Positions 17,756-26,740 are shown, counted from the first letter of the stretch. The stretch: 64,000 nucleotides of DNA from Streptomyces antimycoticus (GCF_005405925.1 NZ_BJHV01000001.1:1364001-1428000), one strand, 5' to 3'. Program-made: numbers and translations. Notes: generated from the letters alone by a model not told the origin.

Positions 17756-18723
17756 CTGTGCTGACCGGACAGGTTGGTGACGCGGCTGGCTGGGGTGTGG
17801 CCGCTGATTCCGGTGTGGGGTCGGTGGTAGTTGTACCAGTCCAGCCAGTCGGGGAACGCTGCCTGGCGTTCGCTTTCTGAGGTGTAGGGCTGCTGGTAGG
17901 CCCATTCGTCCAGCAGGGTGCGGTGGAAGCGTTCGACTTTGCCGTTTGTCTGTGGTCGCCAGGGGCGGGTCCAGCGGGGGCTGATGCCCAGGTCGCGGCA
18001 GGTCTGCTGCCAGGTGTTCTTGCTGTAGGCCCAGGCGTTGTCGGTCAGCACCCGCTCGATGGTCACGCCGCGGTCGGCGAACCAGGCAGCAGCTCGTCGT
18101 AGGAAGGCCGCGCAGGTGGCGGCCTTCTCGTCGGGCAGGTCTTCGGTGTAGGCGAGGCGGGTGTGGTCATCCAGTGCGGTGTGGAGGAAGGCATAGCCGG
18201 TCCCGCTCTTGTTCTTACGGCCGGCCGCCCGGCCCAGGGCTTTGTGGCCGCCGCCATCGGGGATACGGCCGAGCTTCTTCACATCGATGTGGACCAGCTC
18301 GCCCGGCCGGGAGCGTTCATAGCGGCGGACGGGTTCGCCGGTGGCCCGGTCGCAGGCGGCAAGTGGTGGCAGGCCGTGGCGTTGGAGGATGCGGTGGGCG
18401 GTGGAGGCGGCGACACAGGCACGGGCGGCCAGCCGCAGTGGGCCGATGTGGTGTTCACGGCGCATCCGCAGCACCCGCTCCTCCACGTGGGCGGGGGTCC
18501 GGTGTGGTGAGTAGTGGGGGCGGCTGGAGCGGTCGCTCATGCCTGCCGCCCCGTGGTGGCGGTAGCGCTGGGCCCAGCGGGCGGCGGTGGTGTGGCTGAC
18601 CTGGAAGCGTTCAGCGGCCCGTCGCAGCGGCCAGCCGTCCTCGACGACGCACCGGGCCAGACGCAGCCTGCCGGTCGGGGTCAGCGGGGCGTTACGGTGG
18701 ATCAACGAGGGCCTCCTGGGCAT
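17752..18723 (-). CDS. IS481-family transposase
   Basis: About 323 residues from the ATG at 18721-18723; a start at 18777 is possible. An N-terminal helix-turn-helix precedes a DDE integrase core: Asp in LVHIDVKKLG, Asp in VLTDNAWAYSKN, Glu in NGKVERFHRTL. The C-terminal WYNYHRPHTGISGHTP is typical of the family. Its stop codon is read from the complementary strand of the flanking CTAG, so the gene depends on the target site for its own termination. Confidence 0.93.
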   Translation of the reverse strand: MPRRPSLIHRNAPLTPTGRLRLARCVVEDGWPLRRAAERFQVSHTTAARWAQRYRHHGAAGMSDRSSRPHYSPHRTPAHVEERVLRMRREHHIGPLRLAARACVAASTAHRILQRHGLPPLAACDRATGEPVRRYERSRPGELVHIDVKKLGRIPDGGGHKALGRAAGRKNKSGTGYAFLHTALDDHTRLAYTEDLPDEKAATCAAFLRRAAAWFADRGVTIERVLTDNAWAYSKNTWQQTCRDLGISPRWTRPWRPQTNGKVERFHRTLLDEWAYQQPYTSESERQAAFPDWLDWYNYHRPHTGISGHTPASRVTNLSGQHS

Positions 18724-18826
18724 CGGCGGTAGGTGTCGCAATCTCCACCGAAACCAGAAGGCCCTCGCCCCGTTCAAGCACCCCTCACAGCGCGTCGCCC
18801 GTCACCAACGTGCCGGGACAGCACAA
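17756..18826 (-). mobile_element. Complete IS481-family insertion sequence (about 1.07 kb)
   Basis: Ends read inward as TGTGCTGACCGG... (from 17757) and, on the complementary strand from 18825, TGTGCTGTCCCGG..., continuing as related TTGGTGACG stretches. CTAG lies at both borders (17752-17755 and 18827-18830), consistent with a target duplication. The outermost base pair (C versus A) does not match, so the exact end is uncertain by one base. It separates the DUF3224 gene and ung without damaging either. Confidence 0.88.
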
Positions 18827-18843
18827 CTAGCCGTGCGGTCCGG

Positions 18844-19524
18844 TCAGGCGCCGAGGTCCGGGATCCGCCAGTCGATCGGGGTGTGTCCCTGGGCCTTGAC
18901 CGCCTCGTCGATATGGGTGAAGGGGCGCGAGCCGAAGAACTTCTTCGCCGACAGCGGGGACGGGTGCGCCCCCTTCACCACCGCATGCCGCGACTCGTCG
19001 ATCAGCGGCAGCTTCTTCTGGGCGTAGTTCCCCCAGAGCACGAAGACGGCCGGATCGGGGCGCGAGGCCACCGCGCGGATCACCGCGTCGGTGAACTTCT
19101 CCCACCCCTTGCTCTTGTGGGAGTTGGCCTCGCCGCCCCGGACCGTCAGCACCGCGTTGAGCAGCAGCACACCCTGCCGGGCCCACGGCATCAGATAGCC
19201 GTTGTCCGGCACCGGGTGGCCGAGCTCCTCCTTCATCTCCTTGAAGATGTTCCGCAGCGACGGCGGGGTCTTGACGCCCGGCCGCACCGAGAAGCACAGA
19301 CCGTGGCCCTGACCCTCGCCGTGGTACGGGTCCTGCCCGAGGACGAGCACCTTCACCTGGTCGAACGGCGTGGCCTCCAGGGCGGCGAACACCTCCTCGC
19401 GCGGCGGGTACACCGGCCCCTTGCCCCGCTCCTCCTCGACGAACTCGGTGAGCTCCTTGAAATAGGGCTTCTCCAGCTCCTCGCCGAGGACCCCGCGCCA
19501 GGACTCGGGCAGCATATAGGGCAC
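18844..19524 (-). CDS. ung: Uracil-DNA glycosylase, family 1
   Basis: 226 residues, standard length. It removes uracil from DNA in base-excision repair. The water-activating motif GQDPYHG is at 63-69 with catalytic Asp65, and the DNA-intercalation loop HPSPLS is near 187. The start at 19522-19524 is GTG, with GGAGG about ten bases upstream. It lies directly beyond the IS481 element. Confidence 0.96.
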   Translation of the reverse strand: MPYMLPESWRGVLGEELEKPYFKELTEFVEEERGKGPVYPPREEVFAALEATPFDQVKVLVLGQDPYHGEGQGHGLCFSVRPGVKTPPSLRNIFKEMKEELGHPVPDNGYLMPWARQGVLLLNAVLTVRGGEANSHKSKGWEKFTDAVIRAVASRPDPAVFVLWGNYAQKKLPLIDESRHAVVKGAHPSPLSAKKFFGSRPFTHIDEAVKAQGHTPIDWRIPDLGA

Positions 19525-19685
19525 GTCTACAAACCTCCGGTCGTGTTCCGTCTAGGGCACAGAACCTACCGGCGGTCACTGACAACGCCTCATGTGGACC
19601 GGACACCGGCCCGCGGTGCCCAGCCTCGTGCGGACCGGGCACCGGCCCGCGGTGCCCATGGCGCGGGGTCGGGCCGGGCCGTCGG

Positions 19686-20447
19686 TCAGCCGATCCCGGC
19701 GCCCAGGAGGATGCCGCCGTCCACGACGAGCGTCTGGCCGGTGACCCACGCCGCCTGGTCGGAGGTGAGGAACGCGGCCACGCCCCCGATGTCCTCCGGG
19801 GCGCCGAGCCGCTTCAGCGGATAGGCCGCGGCGGCCTCCTCCTCTCGCCCCTCGTACAGGGCGGTGGCGAACTTGGTCTTCACCACCGCCGGCGAGATGG
19901 CGTTGACGCGGACCCGCGGGGCGAACTCCTGGGCGAGCTGCACCGTGAGGTTGATCATGGCGGCCTTGCTGACGCCGTACGCCGCGATGAACGGCGAGGA
20001 CGACATCCCGGCGAGCGAGGCGATGTTGACGATCGTGCCGCCGTTCTCCTGCTGCCAGGCCTTCCAGGTCCGCTGGGCGAAGCCCAGTGCCGAGACGACG
20101 TTGGTCTCGAAGACCTTACGGATCACATCGAGGTCGAGATCGGCGATGGGCGAGTACACCGGGTTGGTGCCGGCGTTGTTGACCAGGTGGTCGATCCGCC
20201 CGAACGCCTCCATCGTCCGCTCGACGGCGGCCGCCTGGTGCGCCTGGTCATGAGCCTTCCCGGCGGCGTAGATCGCACGGTCGGACCCGAGCCGCTCCAC
20301 GGCCTCCTTGAGCGCGTCCTCGTTGCGCCCGGTGATGCACACCCGGTCACCGCGGGCCACCATGGCCTCGGCGATGGCGTAGCCGATTCCCCGGCTCGCC
20401 CCGGTGATGAGCGCGGCCTTGCCGCTGTCCTGTATCTGCTCGGACAT
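19686..20447 (-). CDS. SDR oxidoreductase (FabG-like)
   Basis: 253 residues. The classical short-chain dehydrogenase has cofactor motif TGASRGIG near the start, NNAG, and the catalytic Ser...Tyr-x3-Lys (YGVSK). The first motif with Arg and a GRN turn suggests NADP(H). The substrate is unknown. It lies 18 bases downstream of another SDR in the same direction, so the two form an operon; paired SDRs are common in acyl or ketone metabolism. Confidence 0.88.
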   Translation of the reverse strand: MSEQIQDSGKAALITGASRGIGYAIAEAMVARGDRVCITGRNEDALKEAVERLGSDRAIYAAGKAHDQAHQAAAVERTMEAFGRIDHLVNNAGTNPVYSPIADLDLDVIRKVFETNVVSALGFAQRTWKAWQQENGGTIVNIASLAGMSSSPFIAAYGVSKAAMINLTVQLAQEFAPRVRVNAISPAVVKTKFATALYEGREEEAAAAYPLKRLGAPEDIGGVAAFLTSDQAAWVTGQTLVVDGGILLGAGIG

Positions 20448-20465
20448 CTGGTGGGTGACTCCTGA

Positions 20466-21227
20466 TCAGTTGAGCGGGCCGCCGGCCACGTACAGGACCT
20501 GGCCGGAGACGAAACCGGCCGCCTCGCCGGTGAAGAAGGCGACCGCGTTGGCGATGTCACCGGGCTCCCCGACCCGCTGCACCGGGATCTGGCTCGCGGC
20601 GGCCTTCTGGAAGTCCTCGAAGCCCATGCCGACGCGCTGGGCGGTGGCGGCGGTCATGTCGGTGGCGATGAACCCGGGCGCCACGGCGTTGGCGGTGACG
20701 CCGAACTTGCCGAGCTCGATGGCCAGGGTCTTGGTGAAGCCCTGCATTCCGGCCTTGGCCGCGGAGTAGTTGACCTGGCCGCGGTTGCCCAGCGCCGAGC
20801 TGCTGGAGAGGTTGACGATCCGGCCGAAGCCCGCGTCCACCATGTGCTTCTGGCAGGCGCGCGACATCAGGAACGCGCCCCGCAGGTGCACGTTCATCAC
20901 GGTGTCCCAGTCGGACTCGCTCATCTTGAAGAGCAGATTGTCGCGGAGCACGCCCGCGTTGTTGACCAGGATCGTCGGCGCGCCGAGCTCCTCGGCGACA
21001 CGCGCGACGGCGGCCTCGACCTGCTCGGCGTCCGACACATCGCAGCCCACGGCGATGGCCTTGCCGCCCGCCTCGGTGATCTTCTCCACGGTGTCCGCGC
21101 AGGACCCCTCGTCGAGGTCGAGCACGGCGACGACGCGACCCTCCTCGGCCAGGCGCACGGCGGTCGCCGCGCCGATGCCGCGGGCCGCGCCCGTCACGAT
21201 GGCAACGCGCTGCTCGGTGGTGGACAT
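20466..21227 (-). CDS. 3-oxoacyl-ACP reductase-like SDR
   Basis: 253 residues from the ATG at 21225-21227, preceded by GAGGGAGAA. Motifs: TGAARGIG, LDLDEG (acidic residues after strand 2, favouring NAD), NNAG, the SSSS stretch and YSAAK. The closest broad description is a FabG-type beta-ketoacyl reductase; the true substrate is open. It is first gene of the two-SDR operon. Confidence 0.88.
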   Translation of the reverse strand: MSTTEQRVAIVTGAARGIGAATAVRLAEEGRVVAVLDLDEGSCADTVEKITEAGGKAIAVGCDVSDAEQVEAAVARVAEELGAPTILVNNAGVLRDNLLFKMSESDWDTVMNVHLRGAFLMSRACQKHMVDAGFGRIVNLSSSSALGNRGQVNYSAAKAGMQGFTKTLAIELGKFGVTANAVAPGFIATDMTAATAQRVGMGFEDFQKAAASQIPVQRVGEPGDIANAVAFFTGEAAGFVSGQVLYVAGGPLN

Positions 21228-21409
21228 GCGGGTTCTCCCTCGCATCGATGGCGGCTCACCGTCCCGGCCCCGGGAGTGAGCAACCGCTTAGTCTCTCCTG
21301 CGCACGAGACGCTATGAGGCCCGCCACCGCCTGTCAACGACCGTCCTTATGTACTCGCTCACCTCCGGGCACTTTCACCCGGTGTGTCACCGCACCGGCA
21401 GCCGGTGTG

Positions 21410-21805
21410 TCACCGCACCAGCAGATCGAGCAACCGCTCGACCTCCGCCTCCGCGTCCGCCGTGAGCCCCGTGTGCACCGGCCCCGGCTGGACGACCGTG
21501 GAGCGCGGCGCGACAAGCCAGCGGAAGCGCCGTCCCGGGTCCTCCTCCGCCGCCTGACCGGCCTGCTCTCCCCCGCAGCAGACGCACTCCACCGCGCGCA
21601 GCGCGGCCATTACCGCCCGCACGTCCGCCGAGGGGTCGAGGGCACGCAGCCGGTCCTCGTCCAGATGGACCCGGGCCGCCACGAAGGACGTGGCGCGGCA
21701 GTAGACGACGACGCCCGCGTTGATCTGCTCACCGCGCTCGACCCGGGGGACGACGCGCAGCACGGCGTATTCGAAGACATCCCGGCCGTTGTGGAACCCG
21801 CTCAC
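21410..21805 (-). CDS. DUF3037 protein, partner of HipA-like kinase
   Basis: 131 residues from a GTG at 21803-21805 that overlaps the upstream stop (GTGA). The N-terminal strand pair (FEYAVLRVVPRVERGEQINAGVVVY) is the DUF3037 signature; later LDPSADVRAVMAALRAVE and a C-terminal helix. The function is unknown. In many actinomycetes this family sits next to HipA-like kinase genes, as here, so the proteins probably act together. Confidence 0.85.
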   Translation of the reverse strand: MSGFHNGRDVFEYAVLRVVPRVERGEQINAGVVVYCRATSFVAARVHLDEDRLRALDPSADVRAVMAALRAVECVCCGGEQAGQAAEEDPGRRFRWLVAPRSTVVQPGPVHTGLTADAEAEVERLLDLLVR

Positions 21806-22626
21806 TTCGACGCCTTTCCCTCGACCCACACCCGCAGCCACTTCGGGGCCTTGGACGGCTCCTCACCGGCGCGCTCGCCGAGCGTGATCCTCCCCCCGAC
21901 CGTGGCCGCCCGCTCCAGCAGCACCTCGACATAGGCGCGGCGCACCGCGTCCGGCCCGTCGAAGCCCGGCTCGTCGGTCAGCCACTCGTCGGGGACGTCC
22001 GCGACCACCTCGGTGAGCAGCTCCTCGGTGATCAGCGGCGCCAGGGCCTCGGCCGCCGCGGCGACGTCGGGCGCGAACGGCGCGAGAACATGCTCGGAGG
22101 CGTCGTACGGCTTGTCGGCGGCCTTGTCCAGGCCGCGCCAGCCGTGGTGCCAGATCATCGTGGCGCCGTGGTCGATGAGCCACAACTGCCCGTGCCACAC
22201 CAGCATGTTGGGGTTGCGCCAGGAGCGGTCCACATTGCCGATGAGCGCGTCGAACCACACCACCCGGCCGGCCTCCTCCGCACCCACCTCGAAGGCGAGC
22301 GGGTCGAAGCCGAGCGAGCCGGGCAGGTAGTCCATGCCCAGATTGAGCCCGCCACTGGCCTTGAGCAGCTCCTGCACCTCCTGGTCGGGCTCACTCAGAC
22401 CGATCACCGGGTCCAGCTGCATCCGCACCAGCTCCGGAACCCGCAGCCCCAAACGGCGGCCCAGCTGACCGCATACGACCTCGGCGACGAGGGTCTTACG
22501 GCCCTGTCCGGCGCCGGTGAACTTCATGACATAGGTGCCCAGATCATCGGCCTCGACGATGCCCGGCAGCGATCCGCCTTCACGCAGTGGCGTGACATAG
22601 CGGATCGCGGTGACTTCGGTCAACAT
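21802..22626 (-). CDS. HipA-like kinase
   Basis: 274 residues. It matches the C-terminal kinase half of HipA and lacks the N-terminal HipA subdomain. Kinase-like elements: Lys35 in TYVMKFTGAGQG, a catalytic-loop equivalent NVDRSWRNPN (Asp133, Asn138/140) and the metal motif LIDHGA (Asp152). HipA toxins phosphorylate glutamyl-tRNA synthetase; for this short family the target is unknown. No HipB-type antitoxin is present; instead the DUF3037 gene is translationally coupled downstream. Confidence 0.83.
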   Translation of the reverse strand: MLTEVTAIRYVTPLREGGSLPGIVEADDLGTYVMKFTGAGQGRKTLVAEVVCGQLGRRLGLRVPELVRMQLDPVIGLSEPDQEVQELLKASGGLNLGMDYLPGSLGFDPLAFEVGAEEAGRVVWFDALIGNVDRSWRNPNMLVWHGQLWLIDHGATMIWHHGWRGLDKAADKPYDASEHVLAPFAPDVAAAAEALAPLITEELLTEVVADVPDEWLTDEPGFDGPDAVRRAYVEVLLERAATVGGRITLGERAGEEPSKAPKWLRVWVEGKASK

Positions 22627-23009
22627 TTTCCCAGGCTATCCGACGCACTGACCTTGCAATTCACCATTGACTCGGGGCAGGAACAAACCGGGGAATCCGC
22701 CGCCATAAGCCCTTCATCTCGCTTCGGAGCATTCGGCGGCGACGGCGCGGAGCCGGCCAATCAGGCTCAGGAAGGTGGCGGGGTCCGCGGTGCTCTGCAT
22801 GGGGGGACCCATCCTGGAGCCACTGCTGCCACAAGCCACCCGAGCTCAGGAAACGCGCGGCCTCGTGGGCATGGCGCATCACAGGTCAAATCCTGACCCG
22901 CTGGTGTGCAACGCGGCCGGCCCCTTTTTACGTTGCGCCGCTCGCCCGCGGCAGGGCTGGGTCACGTTCCCCGAGTTCGAGCACTGCGACGCCACCAAGG
23001 CAACCGTGA
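22627..23009. other. Non-coding or decayed interval
   Basis: Between the HipA-like gene and the Tn3 remnant I see no supported gene. Short open frames here have no family features or ribosome-binding sites. Confidence 0.5.
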
Positions 23010-23380
23010 GGTTGCGCCCCGGGCCGCGCTCTCCGGCGCGGCGGCCACGGTGGTGAGCCTGGTGCCGGAGGACGACGTTACGGCCGAGACCGCCCTGCGC
23101 GGGGCGCTGGCTCCGCGCTACAACACCGTCAGGCAATTCCTCTCGCTGGTGGGCGAGTCGAAGGCGCTGGACGCGGAGCCCGGTGGCCGGCGGATCCTTA
23201 CCGGTGGCGTACGCGAACGCTGAGCTGCCCGAGGGGGCGGTGGTCCGTGACGCGTACGTGGTGTGCGTGCTGGAACAGCTCTTCCGCGCCGCGCCGCGAC
23301 ATCTTCGCCTCGCCCTCACACCGCTGTCCCGACCCGCGCGCCCGCCTCTTGGCGAAGATCAGCATCGAGATACAGCTAGG
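23010..23380 (+). pseudogene. Tn3-family transposase remnant
   Basis: Three successive reading frames give a recognisable Tn3 transposase segment: a frame with PRYNTVRQFLSLVGES, then RDAYVVCVLEQLFRA, then RRDIFASPSHRCPDPRARLL. The segment is about 120 residues of a protein normally near 1000. No terminal repeats or resolvase are nearby. At least two frameshifts and loss of both ends make it a dead fragment. Confidence 0.75.
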
Positions 23381-23601
23381 GCGTGTCTCCTCGGTGCTCC
23401 GAGGGACGGTGCTGTCCGCGAAGGGTGCGGGTGTTGGCCGGATCAGATCAGTCCAGTCACTCGCAGGGGTGGCAGATGCGCTGGGTATCGGCCACACCAC
23501 GTGCTCTGCCCTTTCTTCATGGTGTCGGAAGGGAAGTCTGAGCGGTGCTGACCAGCGGCGAGCGTGCGAGCTGGCGCGTCCGGCGAAGGAGAAGAGGCCA
23601 C

Positions 23602-24144
23602 GTGATCGGCACCATGATGAGGTTCCTGCGACGGCCGACAGTAGCCGTAGTCAGCGCAGCGGCAGTCCTTGCCGCCATGACCGGAGCAGCTCGGCCCGCG
23701 CAGGCATCCCCGGCTTACCACCTCGTTCAGATCAAGACGTCCACGGGCAAGTGCCTGACCATCAGGAACCAAAGCACCAGCGACGGCGCTCCGCTTGAAC
23801 AGAACCGGTGCCAGGATCTTCCCGCCCAGCGCTTCAAGAGCATGAACGATGGCGTCGCGAACCCGACCCACGAGATCAGGACGTTCGCGGACAAGTGCCT
23901 GACCATCTACGGCGCATCCGGGGGTAACGGGATCACTTGGCCGATCGTCCAGCAGGAGTGCAGGGAGGGTTCTTTTCACCAGCGCTTCACGTACTTCGCC
24001 GAGTACGGTCAGTCGGGTATCGGGTTCAGGTCGTTGTCCATGGGACTCTGCTGGACCGCGACGGGCGTCAGCGACGGTGCCAGGATCGAGGGCGACGCTT
24101 GCGACGGATCTGACTCTCAGCGCTTCACACTTGTCTATGTGTGA
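23602..24144 (+). CDS. Secreted ricin B-type lectin domain protein
   Basis: About 180 residues from the GTG at 23602-23604, which follows GGAGAAGAGG; an upstream start would add 19 residues. A twin-Arg/hydrophobic signal peptide ends near an Ala-x-Ala site (RPAQA). The mature protein is one beta-trefoil with three subdomains, each ending in a degenerate Q-x-F/W (AQRF, HQRF, SQRF) and having paired cysteines (GKCLTIRN, DKCLTIYG). It probably binds a carbohydrate outside the cell. A 25-bp tandem duplication begins at its stop codon. Confidence 0.83.
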   Translation: MIGTMMRFLRRPTVAVVSAAAVLAAMTGAARPAQASPAYHLVQIKTSTGKCLTIRNQSTSDGAPLEQNRCQDLPAQRFKSMNDGVANPTHEIRTFADKCLTIYGASGGNGITWPIVQQECREGSFHQRFTYFAEYGQSGIGFRSLSMGLCWTATGVSDGARIEGDACDGSDSQRFTLVYV

Positions 24145-24184
24145 GGCCGTGCCGCTGCTCTATGTGTGAAGCCGTGCCGCTGCT
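24135..24184. repeat. Tandem duplication of 25 bp
   Basis: Two adjacent 25-bp copies with one mismatch, the first containing the stop codon of the lectin gene. This looks like a recent slippage duplication; no function is evident. Confidence 0.8.
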
Positions 24185-24276
24185 CACCCGCACCGGCACG
24201 GTCCCCCTAGATCCTGTGTGCTCAGGCCGCCGCGGGAGCGACCGGGTGCGTGATCTGGGGGGTTCGCGGCGTCCTG

Positions 24277-24345
24277 CTGCCCCTTTTTGAGTGCTCCGGC
24301 AGCGTGCGGGTGGGCCCGGACGATGGTGGAGTCGACCGACCCGGT
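24277..24345 (-). pseudogene. IS5-family transposase fragment
   Basis: About 70 bp resembles the first catalytic region of the IS5 transposase at 11750-11815, including the shared stretch GTGGGCCCGGAC and GTGGAGTCGACCGAC. On the minus strand it encodes the VDSTIVRAHPHAAG-type motif. The rest of the element is absent. The 24145-24648 interval otherwise holds no supported gene. Confidence 0.7.
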
Positions 24346-24648
24346 TCCCCGGATGGGGCAGCGTCATCCGCTTCGCCGCGGGGACCGCCGCCCGGCATCG
24401 GCGCGGTCTCCGGCGTCCGGGCCGGCGACACCCTTCAGGGCACGCGAAGCCCAGCTCGGTGGCGCTGCCGTCCACACACGCCGATACACAACTGAGCGGT
24501 CGCCGTGGAGCGCCTGATACGCGGGTGAGCCCCGCCGGAGGACCGCTGGGTCCAGGATCAGTGGCCGGGCGGGACGGCCGGGTGCTGTTCCTCCTCCGTA
24601 CGAGCCCGCCGCAGCGATGGCCGGTGGCGGACGAAAGGGGAGAGACCT

Positions 24649-26271
24649 ATGCGCAAGTGGATCAGTCCGAGGACGGCCACCGTCCTCACGGCGGGGGTCG
24701 CCTTGACCGCGGCCGTGATGGCCGCCTTGCCCGCGCAGGCCGTCGTGGGTGGTACCGAGTCGACCCACGCCTACTCGTTCATGGGCTCGTTCCAGCCGTC
24801 CTATCCCGCGCCGCCGCGCCCGGACGGACACGGCTGTGGGGTGGAGGTCCTCGCGCCGCAGTGGGTGCTGACCGCCGGCCACTGCGCCGGCAAGAACCCG
24901 ACCGGGGCCAAGGCGGGTGTCCCGCGTGGCTGGAAGGTCCGGGTCGGGTCGCTGGACACCACGTCCGGGGGCGAGGTCGCCGAGGTCGACCACTACTACC
25001 GGCTGGCGACCAATAACGATGAGGGAGGTTTCTGGGGCCGGGACATGGCATTGATGCACCTGCGCACCCCGGTCCGGGCCGAGCCCGCGCGGATCGCCTC
25101 GACAACGCCGGCGGACAACACACCCGTCCGCATCATGGGCTGGGGCATGACCTGCGACGACGGCACCAACTCGGCGTGTTACCCGACGCGGCTGCGGGAG
25201 GCTGACACCGTGGTGCAGCCGATCTCGACGTGTCCGTCACACGCGGCCAGTGGGGAGTTGTGCGTCGGTAGCGCCGACGGCAGCGTCGCCGCGTCGAACA
25301 TGGACTCCGGTGGGCCCGCGCTGGTCCGCGAGGGCGGCCAGTGGGCGGTGGCCGGTGTGGTCAGTGGCCCCGACGAGAGCGGCAAGACGCTGTACACCGA
25401 CGTCACCAGGCGCACCGACTGGATCAACGGCATCATCAGCGGCACCCACGTGCCGGCCGACGACGAGATCCCGAACGTGGAAGGCGCGGCGGACCTGGGC
25501 GGCTGCGTGGGCTCGGTGGTGAGCTCCCCGGCCTCCCGGCCGCAGGACCCGGCGCTGCTGCTGACCAACGGCCACTGTGTGCGGGGAAAACGGCCCGCGC
25601 CCGGAGCCGCGCTGGTGGACCGGCCCGCCGACCGCGAGGTACCGATCGCCGACCGCCAGGGCTACCCGCAGACCACCGCCCATGCGAAACGTTTGGTGTA
25701 CGCGACGATGACCGGCACCGACGTCGCACTTTACCGACTGGACCAGACCTACGCGCAGTTGAGGGCCGAGGGCGTGAAAGTATTCCGGCTCACCTCCACC
25801 CCCGTGTGTGCGGGTGACCCGCTGACCATGGCCTACGCCGGCGGTCGCCTCGAGTGCACCGCCGAGGCCGTGGTCACGCACCTGCGGGAGGGCGGCTACC
25901 AGCAGGACCACTCGATCCGCTACGCCACCGGCAAGGACTGCGCCCCCTGGCACGGCACCTCCGGTTCGGCGCTGCTGGCCCCCGACGGCACCACGGTCGT
26001 GGGGATCCACAACACCCACAACGACGCCGGCGAGAAGTGCACCGACAACAACCCCTGCGAGGTGGGCCCGGACGGAACCGTGACCGCCGTGCAGGGTCGT
26101 GGCTACGGCCAGCAGGTCCACATGATCGCGTCCTGCCTGACCGAGGGGTCGAGGCTGGACCTGTCCCACCGGGGCTGCACCCTGACCGGTGCCACACCGC
26201 GTCCCGACCACCGCGGCGGCACCCCCGGTGACCAGGACCGGCACAGCGGCCCCCGGGCCCACCAACACTGA
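24649..26271 (+). CDS. Secreted protein with two serine-protease domains
   Basis: 540 residues with a signal peptide ending near PAQA (residue 31). Domain 1 (about 33-265) is trypsin-like: His78 in TAGHC, Asp132 in RDMALMHL, Ser220 in MDSGGP. Domain 2 (about 280-500) is a second trypsin-like or glutamyl-endopeptidase-like fold: His309 in LLTNGHC, Asp358 in TGTDVALYRL, Ser438 in HGTSGSALL. Both triads look complete. The mature N-terminus begins VVGGTE, the usual trypsin activation end. GGGGAGAGACCT precedes the ATG. The substrates of either domain are unknown. Confidence 0.87.
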   Translation: MRKWISPRTATVLTAGVALTAAVMAALPAQAVVGGTESTHAYSFMGSFQPSYPAPPRPDGHGCGVEVLAPQWVLTAGHCAGKNPTGAKAGVPRGWKVRVGSLDTTSGGEVAEVDHYYRLATNNDEGGFWGRDMALMHLRTPVRAEPARIASTTPADNTPVRIMGWGMTCDDGTNSACYPTRLREADTVVQPISTCPSHAASGELCVGSADGSVAASNMDSGGPALVREGGQWAVAGVVSGPDESGKTLYTDVTRRTDWINGIISGTHVPADDEIPNVEGAADLGGCVGSVVSSPASRPQDPALLLTNGHCVRGKRPAPGAALVDRPADREVPIADRQGYPQTTAHAKRLVYATMTGTDVALYRLDQTYAQLRAEGVKVFRLTSTPVCAGDPLTMAYAGGRLECTAEAVVTHLREGGYQQDHSIRYATGKDCAPWHGTSGSALLAPDGTTVVGIHNTHNDAGEKCTDNNPCEVGPDGTVTAVQGRGYGQQVHMIASCLTEGSRLDLSHRGCTLTGATPRPDHRGGTPGDQDRHSGPRAHQH

Positions 26272-26401
26272 TCCGATCGGCTAGGTCGGCGAAACCGGTC
26301 CCGGCGCGGGCGTGGTGGCGGCGGGATTCGGCAAGGTGGACCTCCTCGTCGCATCATGAGCCCCAGCACCCCCCACGTCCGATGGGCAGAGATGTCGGTT
26401 C

Positions 26402-26486
26402 CAGCCGCTGCTCGTCGAGGACGACGAGGTGATCCGCAGGTCCGTGACGATGGCGCTGGAGCGCTACGGCTACCGCGTTCATGCAG
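26402..26486 (+). pseudogene. Response-regulator receiver fragment
   Basis: A short in-frame stretch (LLVEDDEVIRRSVTMALE, then RYGYRV) is the first strand and helix of a CheY-type receiver with its acidic pair. The phospho-acceptor Asp, the rest of the receiver and any output domain are missing. The reading frame then runs straight into unrelated sequence, so this is a deletion join. Confidence 0.7.
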
Positions 26487-26740
26487 GCCGCCACTACGCG
26501 ATCCAGTTCCACTACGCCTTGCCGGACGACATGTGGTGTGTGGAGCTGAGCGAAGCCGTGCCGGCGCCGGCGGCGGCTGCATGGGCTGAGACTCCCAGGG
26601 CAGAGACGCACCTGCCTGGAGCCGCCCTCTTGGTGGCTGTCATACCCGACGAGGACCCGGACCTGGAGCCGGCCGTCCACATCCACGGCCATGACGAGCA
26701 CCTCACCCCTTACGAAGTCATGTGCTGCGGAACCACACGG
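26487..26740 (+). pseudogene. Fragment of an unrecognised protein fused to the receiver stump
   Basis: The frame continues with an FHYALPDDMWCVELSEAV stretch, an Ala/Pro-rich linker and VHIHGHDEHLTPYEV. Residue composition and codon pattern look coding, but I do not recognise the family and there is no start or natural end. It is best read as a remnant joined to the receiver fragment. Confidence 0.4.

Noticed and set aside
21802..22626. Classical HipBA toxin-antitoxin module
   Set aside because: There is no HipB-like helix-turn-helix gene and the N-terminal HipA subdomain is absent.
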